Under the pieces are notes generated by a model. The model worked only from the letters and a program-made list of their open reading frames with translations, was not told the DNA's origin and did not search any database. A stretch of DNA of 64,000 nucleotides. Source: Rhizobium sp. Root1334. GTDB lineage: Bacteria; Pseudomonadota; Alphaproteobacteria; Rhizobiales; Rhizobiaceae. The stretch is from positions 1,419 through 65,418 of the forward strand of contig NZ_LMEY01000006.1 in the NCBI RefSeq assembly GCF_001426665.1, read 5' to 3'. Numbering within the stretch: position 1 is the stretch's first letter; each line of letters opens with the position of its first letter. A program made the translations under genes and the position numbers. Below, piece by piece: positions 36,004 to 43,811 of the stretch.

Positions 36004-36248
36004 GATGACCCTCAATGCTTCAAGACTGAAATGACAGCAATTCCTTTCGACCAGCGGCTGATGCCAGCGCCCGCGAGCCGCAACTTCATTGTTTTTTCCA
36101 TTGCCCAATGCGTCAGTTTTTCCTGGGACTGGATAGCCGAGGTCCTTGCCGCCGGCACGTTCCTGCTTGGCGTCTCCGGTACACTCCCCGCGGTTCGGCA
36201 TCTTTACCTGCCTGAACGCTTGCCCACCGCCGCGCACGAGGCTAACCA
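36004..36248. other. Intergenic region before the MFS gene
   Basis: No gene I can support. A 73-codon plus-strand frame (36031-36252) overlaps the MFS start by ATGA and has one hydrophobic stretch, but lacks a ribosome site and any recognised family. Confidence 0.4.
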
Positions 36249-37685
36249 ATGACAATGGTCAATGCAGCTGAAAGCGTCGAGATACAGCATTCGTCAAGCC
36301 AATCAAGGCTTGTGGCCTTTGTGGTTGCTGTCTCTTTCTTCATGCAGATGCTGGATGCAACGATCGTCGTCACCTCCCTGCCGCAGATGGCGCAGTCCTT
36401 CGGCGTGCAACCGGTGGCCATGAGTATCGGCTTGACGGTCTACATGCTGACGATGGCGGCCTTCATTCCGCTTTCCGGCTGGCTGGGAAGCCGGTATGGC
36501 GCCCGTAATGTCTTTATGGCGGCGATTGCGATCTTCGCGGTCGCATCCCTGTTCTGCGGATTGTCGGACACACTTGCGGAGTTCATTGCCGCTCGCGCGG
36601 TCCAGGGGTTTGGCAGCGCATTGATGAACCCGATCGGGCGCATGATCGTGCTACGGAACGCGCCGAAACGCGACCTCGTCAATGCCGTCGCATTGATCAC
36701 CTGGCCCGCCCTGATTGCTCCTGTCATCGGGCCAGTGCTTGGTAGCGTCATCACCACCTATGCAAGTTGGCATTGGAACTTTTTCATCAATATCCCGATC
36801 GGGATGATCGGCCTTGCGCTTGTCTGGCATTTCGTGCCGCAGCAGAAGGAGGAGGATACAGCCAGGCTTGATATCGCCGGTTTCGTGCTATCGGCGCTCG
36901 GTCTCACGCTCTTGCTCGCAGGATTGGAGAGTTTCGTTCACGGGGCAATGCCGGCCACTCAGGTCGCTGCCCTGCTGGCCGCAGGCCTCGCCTTTTCGGC
37001 ATGGGCCGTCCGTCATTTTCGCAGAACCAACAATCCGCTGCTCGACCTTTCTCCCTTCGCCATCCCGACCTTCGCGTTTTCGACCCTGTCGGCCGGAACC
37101 GCGTCGCGGCTTGCGATCAACGCCATGCCGTTTCTGATTCCTTTGCTTTTCCAGGTTGGTTTCGGCCTCGATGCGATTGCGACCGGGACATATATCCTGG
37201 TCTATTTCGCCGGAAACCTGGCGATGAAATCGGTCACGACGCCGCTTCTACGACGGTTCGGTTTTCGAACGATCCTTGTCTTCAATGGCGTAATTGCTTC
37301 GGCCTCCATTGCCGCCTGCGCCATCCTGTCGCCCGCGACACCTGACTTGGCAATCTACGCACTCCTGTTTATCGCAGGTCTATCCCGATCCATGCAGTTT
37401 ACCGCATTGAACACGCTGGGCTTTGCCGACATTACGCCGGCACAACGCAGCTCGGCATCGACGCTGTCGAGCATGCTGCAGCAGTTTGCCATGGTTCTCG
37501 GCGTTGCCGTTGCCGCTGCGGTTCTCAGCATGTCGCAACATCTGCGCGGGGACGTGGTTCTGGCGCTTGCGGATTTCCGATGGTCGTTCGTCGCGATTGG
37601 GGCGATAGGACTGATTGCGTCGCTCAGATTTTTCAGCCTCCAGCATAACGCCGGTGCCGAGGTGTCGGGGCACTCACCGAAATGA
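36249..37685 (+). CDS. Major facilitator superfamily transporter, DHA2 (EmrB/QacA) type
   Basis: 478-aa proton-driven exporter in the inner membrane with about fourteen hydrophobic segments. Family signatures: QMLDATIVVTSLPQMAQSF (motif D1), GWLGSRYGARNVF (motif A), ARAVQGFGSALMNPIGR (motif B) and LITWPALIAPVIGPVLGSVI (motif C). Substrate unknown; relatives export drugs or lipophilic compounds. No local regulator gene and no membrane-fusion partner are visible. Convergent with minE, 136 bp away. Confidence 0.9.
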   Translation: MTMVNAAESVEIQHSSSQSRLVAFVVAVSFFMQMLDATIVVTSLPQMAQSFGVQPVAMSIGLTVYMLTMAAFIPLSGWLGSRYGARNVFMAAIAIFAVASLFCGLSDTLAEFIAARAVQGFGSALMNPIGRMIVLRNAPKRDLVNAVALITWPALIAPVIGPVLGSVITTYASWHWNFFINIPIGMIGLALVWHFVPQQKEEDTARLDIAGFVLSALGLTLLLAGLESFVHGAMPATQVAALLAAGLAFSAWAVRHFRRTNNPLLDLSPFAIPTFAFSTLSAGTASRLAINAMPFLIPLLFQVGFGLDAIATGTYILVYFAGNLAMKSVTTPLLRRFGFRTILVFNGVIASASIAACAILSPATPDLAIYALLFIAGLSRSMQFTALNTLGFADITPAQRSSASTLSSMLQQFAMVLGVAVAAAVLSMSQHLRGDVVLALADFRWSFVAIGAIGLIASLRFFSLQHNAGAEVSGHSPK

Positions 37686-37821
37686 ACGGAGAGCCGCTGG
37701 CTGCAAATCGCCAGCAGTCTTCCATTCTTTCGGCCCCTAAGCCAGCCATTGTATCAGCGCATATCCCATCCTGGAGCCCGCCGAAAAATCCGCGGGCTAG
37801 TCAGCAGCCTGGCGGCGGCCT

Positions 37822-38085
37822 TTAGGCCGCCTTCCTCGCTGCATCGAAGGGAATTTCAACGTCGACGACAAGTGTCGAGACCTGCACGCCGCGCTCCAAT
37901 TTTACACTGACCTTTTCGCTATCAACCTGCATATGCTTGGAAATGGCGCGAAGAATCTCGTCACGCAATTTGGTCACAAGGTCTGAATCGCCGGTTGATG
38001 CACGGTCATGCGCTAACAGAACTTGAAGCCGCTCCCGTGCGGCCGGTGCTGACTGCGGCCGGGAAAACAAACGGAAAAGATTCAT
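37822..38085 (-). CDS. minE: Cell division topological specificity factor MinE
   Basis: 87-aa MinE: N-terminal amphipathic membrane helix and anti-MinCD segment (MNLFRLFSRP, ARERLQVLLAHDRAS) and the topological domain (LVTKLRDEILRAISKHMQVD, VKLERGVQVSTLVVDVEIP). It drives MinCD oscillation. Overlaps minD by 4 bp. A short perfect hairpin (37814-37831) has the stop codon in its loop but no T run. Confidence 0.97.
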   Translation of the reverse strand: MNLFRLFSRPQSAPAARERLQVLLAHDRASTGDSDLVTKLRDEILRAISKHMQVDSEKVSVKLERGVQVSTLVVDVEIPFDAARKAA

Positions 38086-38897
38086 GCCGCTTTCCTTCCA
38101 AACACCTTGCTGAAGAAACCGCGCTTTTCACCCGGAATGGTGACGGGCAGGACTTCGCCCTTGAGACGGCGGGCCGCTTCGAAATAGGCCATCGCGGGGG
38201 CGCTGCGACCATCCGCCAGGGTGACAGGGGCGCCCACGTTGGACGCCCGTAGGACATCCGTGCTTTCCGGAATGATGCCGAGAAGAGGGATAGACAGAAT
38301 CTCCAGAACGTCATCGACCTTGAGCATGTCGCCGCGCTCGGCGCGAGAGGCGTCATACCGCGTCAAAAGGAGGTGCTTCTCCATCGCCTCGCCGTTTTCG
38401 GCTTTCAGCGTCTTGGAATCAAGCAAGCCGATAATGCGGTCGGAATCGCGGACCGAGGAAACTTCAGGATTGGTCACGACGATAGCGACGTCCGCGTGGC
38501 GCATGGCAAGCGTCGCTCCGCGCTCGATGCCGGCCGGACTATCACAAATAACCCAGTCGAAAGCGCTCTTGAGCGAGGCAATAACCTGTTCGACGCCTTC
38601 CGGAGTGAGGTTCTCCTTGTCACGGGTCTGCGAAGCCGGGAGCAGGTAAAGCGTTTCCACCCGCTTGTCACGGATCAGCGCTTGCGTCAGCTTGGCTTCA
38701 CCTTGGATGACGTTGACCAGATCATAAACGACGCGTCTTTCCGCCCCCATGACAAGGTCGAGATTGCGCAGGCCGACGTCAAAGTCCACGACCACGACTT
38801 TCTCGCCATTCTGCGCGAGAGCAGCGCCCAATGCGGCTGTCGATGTTGTTTTGCCGACGCCACCCTTGCCGGACGTAACGACGATTACTTTGCCCAT
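38082..38897 (-). CDS. minD: Septum site-determining ATPase MinD
   Basis: 271-aa ParA-type membrane ATPase: deviant Walker A GKGGVGKTT, VVDFDVGLRNLDLVMG, DWVICDSPAGIE (Walker B), VVTNPEVSSVRDSDR, and a C-terminal amphipathic helix ending KRGFFSKVFGRKAA for membrane binding. ATG 38897 is preferred because GGAGAGGTAC precedes it; an in-frame ATG lies 12 bp upstream. Middle gene of minCDE. Confidence 0.97.
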   Translation of the reverse strand: MGKVIVVTSGKGGVGKTTSTAALGAALAQNGEKVVVVDFDVGLRNLDLVMGAERRVVYDLVNVIQGEAKLTQALIRDKRVETLYLLPASQTRDKENLTPEGVEQVIASLKSAFDWVICDSPAGIERGATLAMRHADVAIVVTNPEVSSVRDSDRIIGLLDSKTLKAENGEAMEKHLLLTRYDASRAERGDMLKVDDVLEILSIPLLGIIPESTDVLRASNVGAPVTLADGRSAPAMAYFEAARRLKGEVLPVTIPGEKRGFFSKVFGRKAA

Positions 38898-38929
38898 GTA
38901 CCTCTCCAATTCCGTAAATACGTCTTCTA

Positions 38930-39664
38930 TCAGCTGAGCGCTTCAGCTCTGATCGTTTCGCCTTCGAGCCATATCTGGACGGCTTTCCCCCGGAGACCTG
39001 GCTCCATGTCCTCGGCGGTCAGATAAAAACCATCGATCGCGATCAACTCCGCCTCAAGCTTGCGGCAAAAGATGCGCGCAGAGGCATTGCCCATCGTGCC
39101 TGCCATGGCGCGCCCTCGCAGCGCACCGTAAACATGGATCGACCCACCGGAGACCACTTCTGCACCCGACGCCACGGAGCCGACAATCGTTACATCTCCC
39201 TCGGTATAGTGGAGCGATTGCCCAGAACGTACCGGCTGACTGACAACAATCGACGGTGCTGCTTTTGCCGAAGTTGGGACAGAAGCAACAACGCTCTCGA
39301 CAGGCGCTGCTTTTTCCGTCTCTTCGCCCACCGGTATCTCGACGTCGGAAGCCGCACGTCCGTCCGTCATAGCGGGCGGCAGGTCCGGGCCGAGCAAGGA
39401 GGAGCGAGCTCCCTCGATCCCCATGATCCGGACATTGCGCTTGCTCAGCTGACTGACAAGATCGCGCAATTCTGCGCGTTCGATATCGAGACCCTGAACG
39501 TCGAGCACAATCGGCCGCCGCAGGAAGAAACCAGCGGAACGGGAAGCCAGATGGTCGAGCTGGACAAGCCAGTCGTCGAGCGGCAGTTCGGGTGTCAGCG
39601 CGAGCGCAAGGAAAGATCGTCCCTTGAGACGGATCGGTCGGGGTTCTGTTAACACATCATTCAA
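38930..39664 (-). CDS. minC: Septum site-determining protein MinC
   Basis: 244-aa FtsZ inhibitor. N-terminal domain begins RPIRLKGRSFLALALTPELP; the C-terminal beta-helix is seen as YTEGDVTIVGSVASGAEVVSGGSIHVYGALRGRAMAG and ARIFCRKLEAELIAIDGFYL. The linker (about residues 100-150) is rich in Ala, Val and Pro. The start that aligns with rhizobial MinC is TTG 39664, which lacks a clear ribosome site; GTG 39655 is the alternative. A perfect CtrA box lies 42-57 bp upstream. Confidence 0.93.
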   Translation of the reverse strand: MNDVLTEPRPIRLKGRSFLALALTPELPLDDWLVQLDHLASRSAGFFLRRPIVLDVQGLDIERAELRDLVSQLSKRNVRIMGIEGARSSLLGPDLPPAMTDGRAASDVEIPVGEETEKAAPVESVVASVPTSAKAAPSIVVSQPVRSGQSLHYTEGDVTIVGSVASGAEVVSGGSIHVYGALRGRAMAGTMGNASARIFCRKLEAELIAIDGFYLTAEDMEPGLRGKAVQIWLEGETIRAEALS

Positions 39665-39705
39665 CTTGGTAAATTTTCTGTTGATACGGTGTAGCGAGGC
39701 AATGG

Positions 39706-39721
39706 TTAACAGAAGGTTAAC
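39706..39721 (-). promoter_or_regulatory. CtrA-binding box upstream of minCDE
   Basis: GGTTAACAGAAGGTTAAC contains TTAA-N7-TTAAC, the full CtrA consensus, and because GTTAAC is itself palindromic the consensus also reads perfectly on the minus strand. A third GTTAAC is found at 39648-39653, inside the first minC codons. In Sinorhizobium meliloti CtrA controls min genes, so direct cell-cycle control is likely. Confidence 0.7.
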
Positions 39722-40125
39722 GGGAGATTACCAGTCGTCGTGTTTGACTGCCGGGCTGTGCCTCGCCGCAGGAAAATATCTGTCGCATCGTCATGCATGG
39801 GAGAACGTCTTCTCGTCACTGAAAACAGACAGAACCAAAGACTTGTCGGGCAAGAGATGGCACCAAAACGGGCCTGTTTGGGTGCGCCCGCCGCGTCTAA
39901 AACCTGGGGTGCCGCACTATCTCAGCGCCCCTGACTGTGAGACCAAACGGTATTCGCCTCGCCCCATGTTCGAAAAGCCGCGTCAGGCCCGGCGTCTCAT
40001 GCGTCTGCACAAGGGAATACCGGGGGACGATGAAACCCTGAAGAAGCCCAGTTTCGTAGGGAAAACCCTCGTTGCCTCGCCCGCAAAATCTTGCCGTGAC
40101 GGCGCGCGGAGTCCATATAGGCGTG
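39722..40125. other. Intergenic region between minC and the J-domain gene
   Basis: About 400 bp of divergent control region. Open frames exist on both strands (for example 39624-40136 plus) but have no motif, no ribosome site and antisense overlap with minC. No regulatory palindrome besides the CtrA box was recognised. Confidence 0.45.
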
Positions 40126-40734
40126 ATGACGCTTGATTCGAAAATATTTGTTGGACTCAAATCCTCCCGCAAAAAGTCGGCTCCGACCAGTGAGCCCACA
40201 GGCCCGAGATGCCAATGGGACGGCTGCGAAAAGGCTGGCACGCATCGTGCGCCCGTTGGGCCGGGTGCGGAAGGCTTGTATCTGTTGTTCTGTCTTGAAC
40301 ACGTAAAAGAGTACAACAAGGGATACAGCTTTACGACGGCACCGTCGAACGCGGACGTCGCTCGCTACCAGAAGGAAGCGACGATCGGCAGCCGAGCGAC
40401 CTTTGGAACCAGGATCAACGAGGCGACCGAAATTCCGATCCCTTCCACTATCCGTTCCGGGTCTGCGAAGGCATTGAATGCCCGCAAAACCGCCGCACAG
40501 CGCCAGGCGCAAAAGGCTGATCTCCAGAAACGGAAACTCAAGGTTCTCGAAGCCAAGGCTTTCGAAACACTTGGCCTTTCGCCGGACGCGACACCGGAGG
40601 AGATCAGAAGCCGCTACAAGGAGAGGCTCAAGATGCACCATCCTGATGCCAACCAGGGTAACCGCACCTCCGAAGACGAGCTTCGCGCCTCGATCGAAGC
40701 TCATAAGATCCTGAAGCTGAACGGGTTTTGCTGA
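40126..40734 (+). CDS. Small J-domain (DnaJ-like) protein
   Basis: 202-aa protein with a C-terminal J domain (about 145-202: FETLGLSPDATPEEIRSRYK and MHHPDAN with the essential HPD), so it should stimulate a DnaK-type chaperone. The N-terminal half carries CQWDGC and FCLEHV, a possible small zinc site, and a basic linker (KTAAQRQAQKADLQKRK). This layout is common to a conserved alphaproteobacterial family. ATG 40126 was chosen because upstream codons are unlike the family. Monocistronic, divergent from minCDE. Confidence 0.9.
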   Translation: MTLDSKIFVGLKSSRKKSAPTSEPTGPRCQWDGCEKAGTHRAPVGPGAEGLYLLFCLEHVKEYNKGYSFTTAPSNADVARYQKEATIGSRATFGTRINEATEIPIPSTIRSGSAKALNARKTAAQRQAQKADLQKRKLKVLEAKAFETLGLSPDATPEEIRSRYKERLKMHHPDANQGNRTSEDELRASIEAHKILKLNGFC

Positions 40735-41113
40735 GACCCAATGATTGATTGCCGTTTAGGTTCGGCCAATCCCACGTGGAGCGTCCGTTCAACTGCGCTT
40801 TCGCGAAAGATGCTTCTCGACTTCCGGCGTAGAGGCGCCGGGAGTATCCGCGACTTTGCGAGTAGGTCTGGCGGTCTTGCGAGGCGATGGATTCAGGCGT
40901 TCGGCTTCAGCGCTTGACCCAACGCAACGCGATTGACAAGCAACACGGTTTCTTGAAAGGGCATCAGGGCTTGTGGCCGCCAATATTGCCATGCAGTGCC
41001 CCACCCGGCTACGCGGCGCTACACTGTCACCGCAGAGCAATGCATCACAGTGGTGACGCATTGGAAACAGCCGTAATTCGATCTCAACCTGCTGTCGCAA
41101 AAATCCTCCAAAC
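40735..41113. other. Intergenic region after the J-domain gene
   Basis: About 380 bp without a supported gene. A 103-codon minus frame (40789-41100) downstream of the small-RNA array has a basic C terminus but no family match or ribosome site. Confidence 0.4.
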
Positions 41114-41151
41114 GAAAAAGCCTGCCGCGGGAGGAGGTGCGGCAGGCTTTT
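41114..41151 (-). ncRNA. Cuckoo/CcsR-type small RNA hairpin 4, with terminator
   Basis: On the minus strand a 13-bp perfect stem (AAAAGCCTGCCGC/GCGGCAGGCTTTT) encloses the loop ACCTCCTCCC and runs into five T. The loop is an anti-Shine-Dalgarno sequence. This copy doubles as a Rho-independent terminator for the array. Confidence 0.75.
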
Positions 41152-41162
41152 CGAAAAGAACC

Positions 41163-41195
41163 GAACAGCGACTGGGAGGAGGAGTGCCGCTGTTC
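41163..41195 (-). ncRNA. Cuckoo/CcsR-type small RNA hairpin 3
   Basis: Minus-strand stem GAACAGCG/CGCTGTTC (8 bp, perfect) with a 17-base loop containing CCTCCTCCC. The stem sequence differs from the other copies while the loop is kept, which argues for selection on the loop. Confidence 0.7.
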
Positions 41196-41196
41196 C

Positions 41197-41233
41197 TTCA
41201 GACGCCCTTGGGAGGAGGAGCGGGCTATCTGAA
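41197..41233 (-). ncRNA. Cuckoo/CcsR-type small RNA hairpin 2
   Basis: Minus-strand stem of TTCAGA/TCTGAA and GCCC/GGGC separated by a small internal bulge, with the loop holding CTCCTCCTCCC. Two bases from copy 3. Confidence 0.7.
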
Positions 41234-41235
41234 AC

Positions 41236-41269
41236 TCGAAGCTCTGCGGGAGGAGGTGCATTGCTTCGA
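41236..41269 (-). ncRNA. Cuckoo/CcsR-type small RNA hairpin 1
   Basis: Minus-strand stem TCGAAGC/GCTTCGA (7 bp) plus inner TGC/GCA pairs, loop with ACCTCCTCCC. First of four copies downstream of the DUF1127 gene. Confidence 0.7.
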
Positions 41270-41383
41270 TGACAATCATCATACCCGGATATTCGTCATT
41301 TCAAAGAGTTTATGTTGCAGTGCAGCTATGCAAGAAACGGGAAGCTGAAAAAGGCAGGACCGGCGGCCGCGCCAACCTGAAAC

Positions 41384-41408
41384 GCAAAACGCCCGCACAT
41401 GGCGGGCG
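41384..41408 (-). terminator. Terminator or attenuator after the DUF1127 gene
   Basis: CGCCCGC, five-base loop, GCGGGCG, then TTTT on the minus strand, 25 bp past the DUF1127 stop and ahead of the small-RNA array. Partial read-through or processing would yield both mRNA and small RNAs. Confidence 0.7.
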
Positions 41409-41432
41409 CTTCGTCAAAATCAAGCAGCTCTA

Positions 41433-41579
41433 TCAGCGAGCGACTGCGGCGCGGGCAATGCTGTGGATGTCGCCGCGGGCAATGCCGAGGTCGTTCAGTT
41501 CGCGATTGGTCATGCGGCCCAGTTCGGACACCGTCTGACGATACTTGCGCCAGTTGTTCAAGGAGCGTGCTACGTTCAT
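41433..41579 (-). CDS. DUF1127 small protein (CcaF1-like)
   Basis: 48-aa basic protein beginning MNVARSLNNWRKYRQTVSEL and continuing GRMTNRELNDLGIARGDI, the DUF1127 (YjiS-like) signature, with an Arg-rich helix. AAGGGGATCATC precedes the ATG. Proteins of this type in Rhizobiales and Rhodobacter bind RNA and affect RNA turnover and phosphate or stress responses. In Rhodobacter a DUF1127 gene (ccaF1) lies directly before the CcsR small RNAs, the same order as here. Confidence 0.9.
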   Translation of the reverse strand: MNVARSLNNWRKYRQTVSELGRMTNRELNDLGIARGDIHSIARAAVAR

Positions 41580-41606
41580 GATGATCCCCTTTCGTGAGGT
41601 TCTTTT

Positions 41607-41631
41607 GACGTCAGCATCCGCTATTGGTTCC
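41607..41631 (-). promoter_or_regulatory. Possible stress-sigma (EcfG/RpoE2-like) promoter for DUF1127
   Basis: GGAAC (41631-41627), 16-base spacer, CGTC (41610-41607), 28 bases before the start codon; the alphaproteobacterial EcfG consensus is GGAAC-N16/17-CGTT, so one base deviates. Confidence 0.35.
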
Positions 41632-42150
41632 GGCGTCGTTCGATGGGGAGAATATAGACGCTCTGCCCTGTTCCGAATATCGACAATGCGTCAGAGCACC
41701 TATGCGCCGGATGCAGTGCTTGCTGCTCACCTGCCCAATTTGGAGCCGATATGGTCGATTGCCGCCGGATTTTTGGGTGCATCCGTATGCCGGGAGATTT
41801 CGCTTCGGGATGCTGGAACCCATCGTCCGGCGCGTACTCTGCGTCTTGGTCCACCGAGATTTGGGGCAGCCGCCCGACCAGCGGTAGCTTCAGGCCTTCA
41901 GGGAGTTCCTCCTGTTGCGGGCTAATCTTGCAAGCATTCGGACCTGCGGCCTCTGGCTCGCACGGTAAAGCCGGGAAATGCCACTTCGGTACCCCCATCC
42001 GCCTGGAACACCAGGGAGAAACGAAAAACGGCGGCGCAAGCTGGCATCGTAGCGGCTAACGGATCAAGAAAACGTGCAGAAAAGCCGGAAATCGGCATTA
42101 TTACATAATAATAATTCATATTTTCTAATACTTCTTACAAGAAACGCCAA
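41632..42150. other. Intergenic region between DUF1127 and the polysaccharide locus
   Basis: About 520 bp. No gene supported on either strand; the candidate frames (for example 41621-41998 minus) show no domain. AT content rises sharply from about 42090 onward, marking the boundary of the polysaccharide locus. Confidence 0.4.
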
Positions 42151-43497
42151 TTATATTTTCGAGAGACCCTTCCTGTAGATATACGTCATGCCAGACAAAA
42201 GAACAAATGACATGCTGATGTGAGCGATATTTGCCCCCATCGGGCCTATCTTTGGAACGAGAGTGAACGCGGTGACATGAAATACGATGGTTGCGGCGAA
42301 TACGATGCGCAACACCAAGGCTTCCTTCCCCATGGACAGCAAGGCGGAATAGAGCACCGTGCCGCACAGGATCATCATCACCGCAACGGTCTGAACGATG
42401 ACGAGAGGTCCAGCTCCAAGGAATTCCGGGCCAGCGGTCCAAAGTAAAACGCGATTGATTGTCAGAGAGAAAAACAACAGCGCGCCAATGCCGAAGACGA
42501 GCAAAAGCATCTGCGTCTGAAAGACGATTTTTCGGAAATCCTTGAATTGATTTGCACTCCACGCCCGGGCCAAATCGGGAAACAGAACGGCCTGGACCTG
42601 CACGCCGGCCTGCTGGGCGATGCGGCCAATACGCTTGGCGATGTGATACAGGCCAGCGGAAGCGGGATCGGTGAGATAGCCGACGATCAACGTGTCAAGC
42701 TCGCTTGCACTGGAACGGATGGCCGATGAAAGGTTGGACGAAAACGAAAAAGAGTAGAGGCCCGGAAACTTCTTTGCGACACCCCGGACAGGCGCGAAGA
42801 GAACCCCTCCCAACCCCCGCCTTCTGAGTTCGATGAAGGCAAGGACATTTATGTTCACGGCACCAAGAATCTGCGCTCCCATCCATAGCAGGAGGAATTC
42901 AAAGAAGCCCCACCCGACCCAAACGCCGAAGAGGCAGAAGGCAACGCGCACGATGCTTGCGAGAACTTGTCCATATGCAAGTATATTGTAGCGCCCAAAG
43001 AGGCGTAACACTGCTGTCGACATTCCCGAAAGCTGGAATAGCAGGACAGAACAGTAGATAAGGACGATGCGGCTCATTTCCGCAGAAACCCCCACGAGGG
43101 GACCGGCAAGCACAATCACCAGCACGGCGACTGTCCACGCGATGCAGGCTGCCAGGACATCTAGAAGAAGCCCGAATTTAAACAGCGTTTTGAGATTCGA
43201 CAAATCTTCGGCCTGCAACGCCTCCGCGCCATACTTGACCAACGGTTGCCACGATCGGAAACTGACAAGCCTCTCGACGCCCCGCGTATAGGCAAAGCAG
43301 ATGGCAAGCACCCCATAATCTGTCGGGCCGAGCGCACGCGCGGTAAGCGCAAAGCCTGCAAGGCCGATGAACGAGCTTGCGAAATTCCCTGTCAGCAGGT
43401 GGGCTATATTCTTCAACCGGACCAGGAAATGGGCTTCTTTTTCCACGGTCGATCTGACCTTTCCAAGCTTAGTCAAAAGGCTCCCCGGCATACTCAC
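42151..43497 (-). CDS. Polysaccharide flippase, Wzx/MVF (lipopolysaccharide biosynthesis transporter) family
   Basis: 448-aa membrane protein with about twelve hydrophobic segments. The N-terminal pattern HLLTGNFASSFIGLAGFALTARALGPTDYGVLA and mid-region SELDTLIVGYLTDPASAGLYHIAKR are typical of Wzx-like exporters that flip lipid-linked repeat units across the inner membrane. GTG 43497 stands seven bases after GGAGGAGA; ATG 43491 is the alternative. Divergent from the ExoF-like gene, at the left border of the polysaccharide locus. Confidence 0.88.
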   Translation of the reverse strand: MSMPGSLLTKLGKVRSTVEKEAHFLVRLKNIAHLLTGNFASSFIGLAGFALTARALGPTDYGVLAICFAYTRGVERLVSFRSWQPLVKYGAEALQAEDLSNLKTLFKFGLLLDVLAACIAWTVAVLVIVLAGPLVGVSAEMSRIVLIYCSVLLFQLSGMSTAVLRLFGRYNILAYGQVLASIVRVAFCLFGVWVGWGFFEFLLLWMGAQILGAVNINVLAFIELRRRGLGGVLFAPVRGVAKKFPGLYSFSFSSNLSSAIRSSASELDTLIVGYLTDPASAGLYHIAKRIGRIAQQAGVQVQAVLFPDLARAWSANQFKDFRKIVFQTQMLLLVFGIGALLFFSLTINRVLLWTAGPEFLGAGPLVIVQTVAVMMILCGTVLYSALLSMGKEALVLRIVFAATIVFHVTAFTLVPKIGPMGANIAHISMSFVLLSGMTYIYRKGLSKI

Positions 43498-43811
43498 AGA
43501 AATATCTCCTCCTGCAGAGCGACGGATTCTAGATATGGACAGCCGTTGCTCCACGAATATCGGATTAGTCCATACGGTTTTAAGTATACAAAGCCATGAG
43601 TCGAATGCAGAAATTCAATCTCAGCCAAAAGTGGCAGGTTGTACTTTCCTAAAAATTCGGTCGGTGAAGATATTCAAATTGAGCGCTCCTGCGCCAGCAG
43701 CGGCCAACCTCGTTCTTGCAAGCCATTGGAACGAAAATAATTCGACATCTTTGTATTAGAATGTGGTAAAGTCCACCCATAGGTATTTGTTTATTTTTTG
43801 GCGGGGGCAAA
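43498..43811. other. Divergent control region of flippase and export-protein genes
   Basis: 314 bp, AT-rich at 43730-43800 where promoters for the plus-strand gene are expected. No clear operator seen. Confidence 0.4.

Noticed and set aside
36031..36252. Possible 73-aa gene overlapping the MFS start by ATGA
   Set aside because: The overlap looks like coupling, but there is no ribosome site, no recognised family and composition is ordinary; too weak to call.
37814..37831. Hairpin at the minE stop codon as a terminator
   Set aside because: Stem is only 7 bp and no T run follows in the minus direction.
39624..40136. Plus-strand frame of 170 codons between minC and the J-domain gene
   Set aside because: Starts inside minC on the other strand, has no motif, and would cover the CtrA box.
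41129..41256. Four regularly spaced GGGAGGAGG motifs as ribosome sites for small plus-strand peptides or as a CRISPR-like repeat
   Set aside because: No start codons with open frames follow them consistently and the repeats are too short for CRISPR; on minus they sit exactly in hairpin loops, which explains them as small RNAs.
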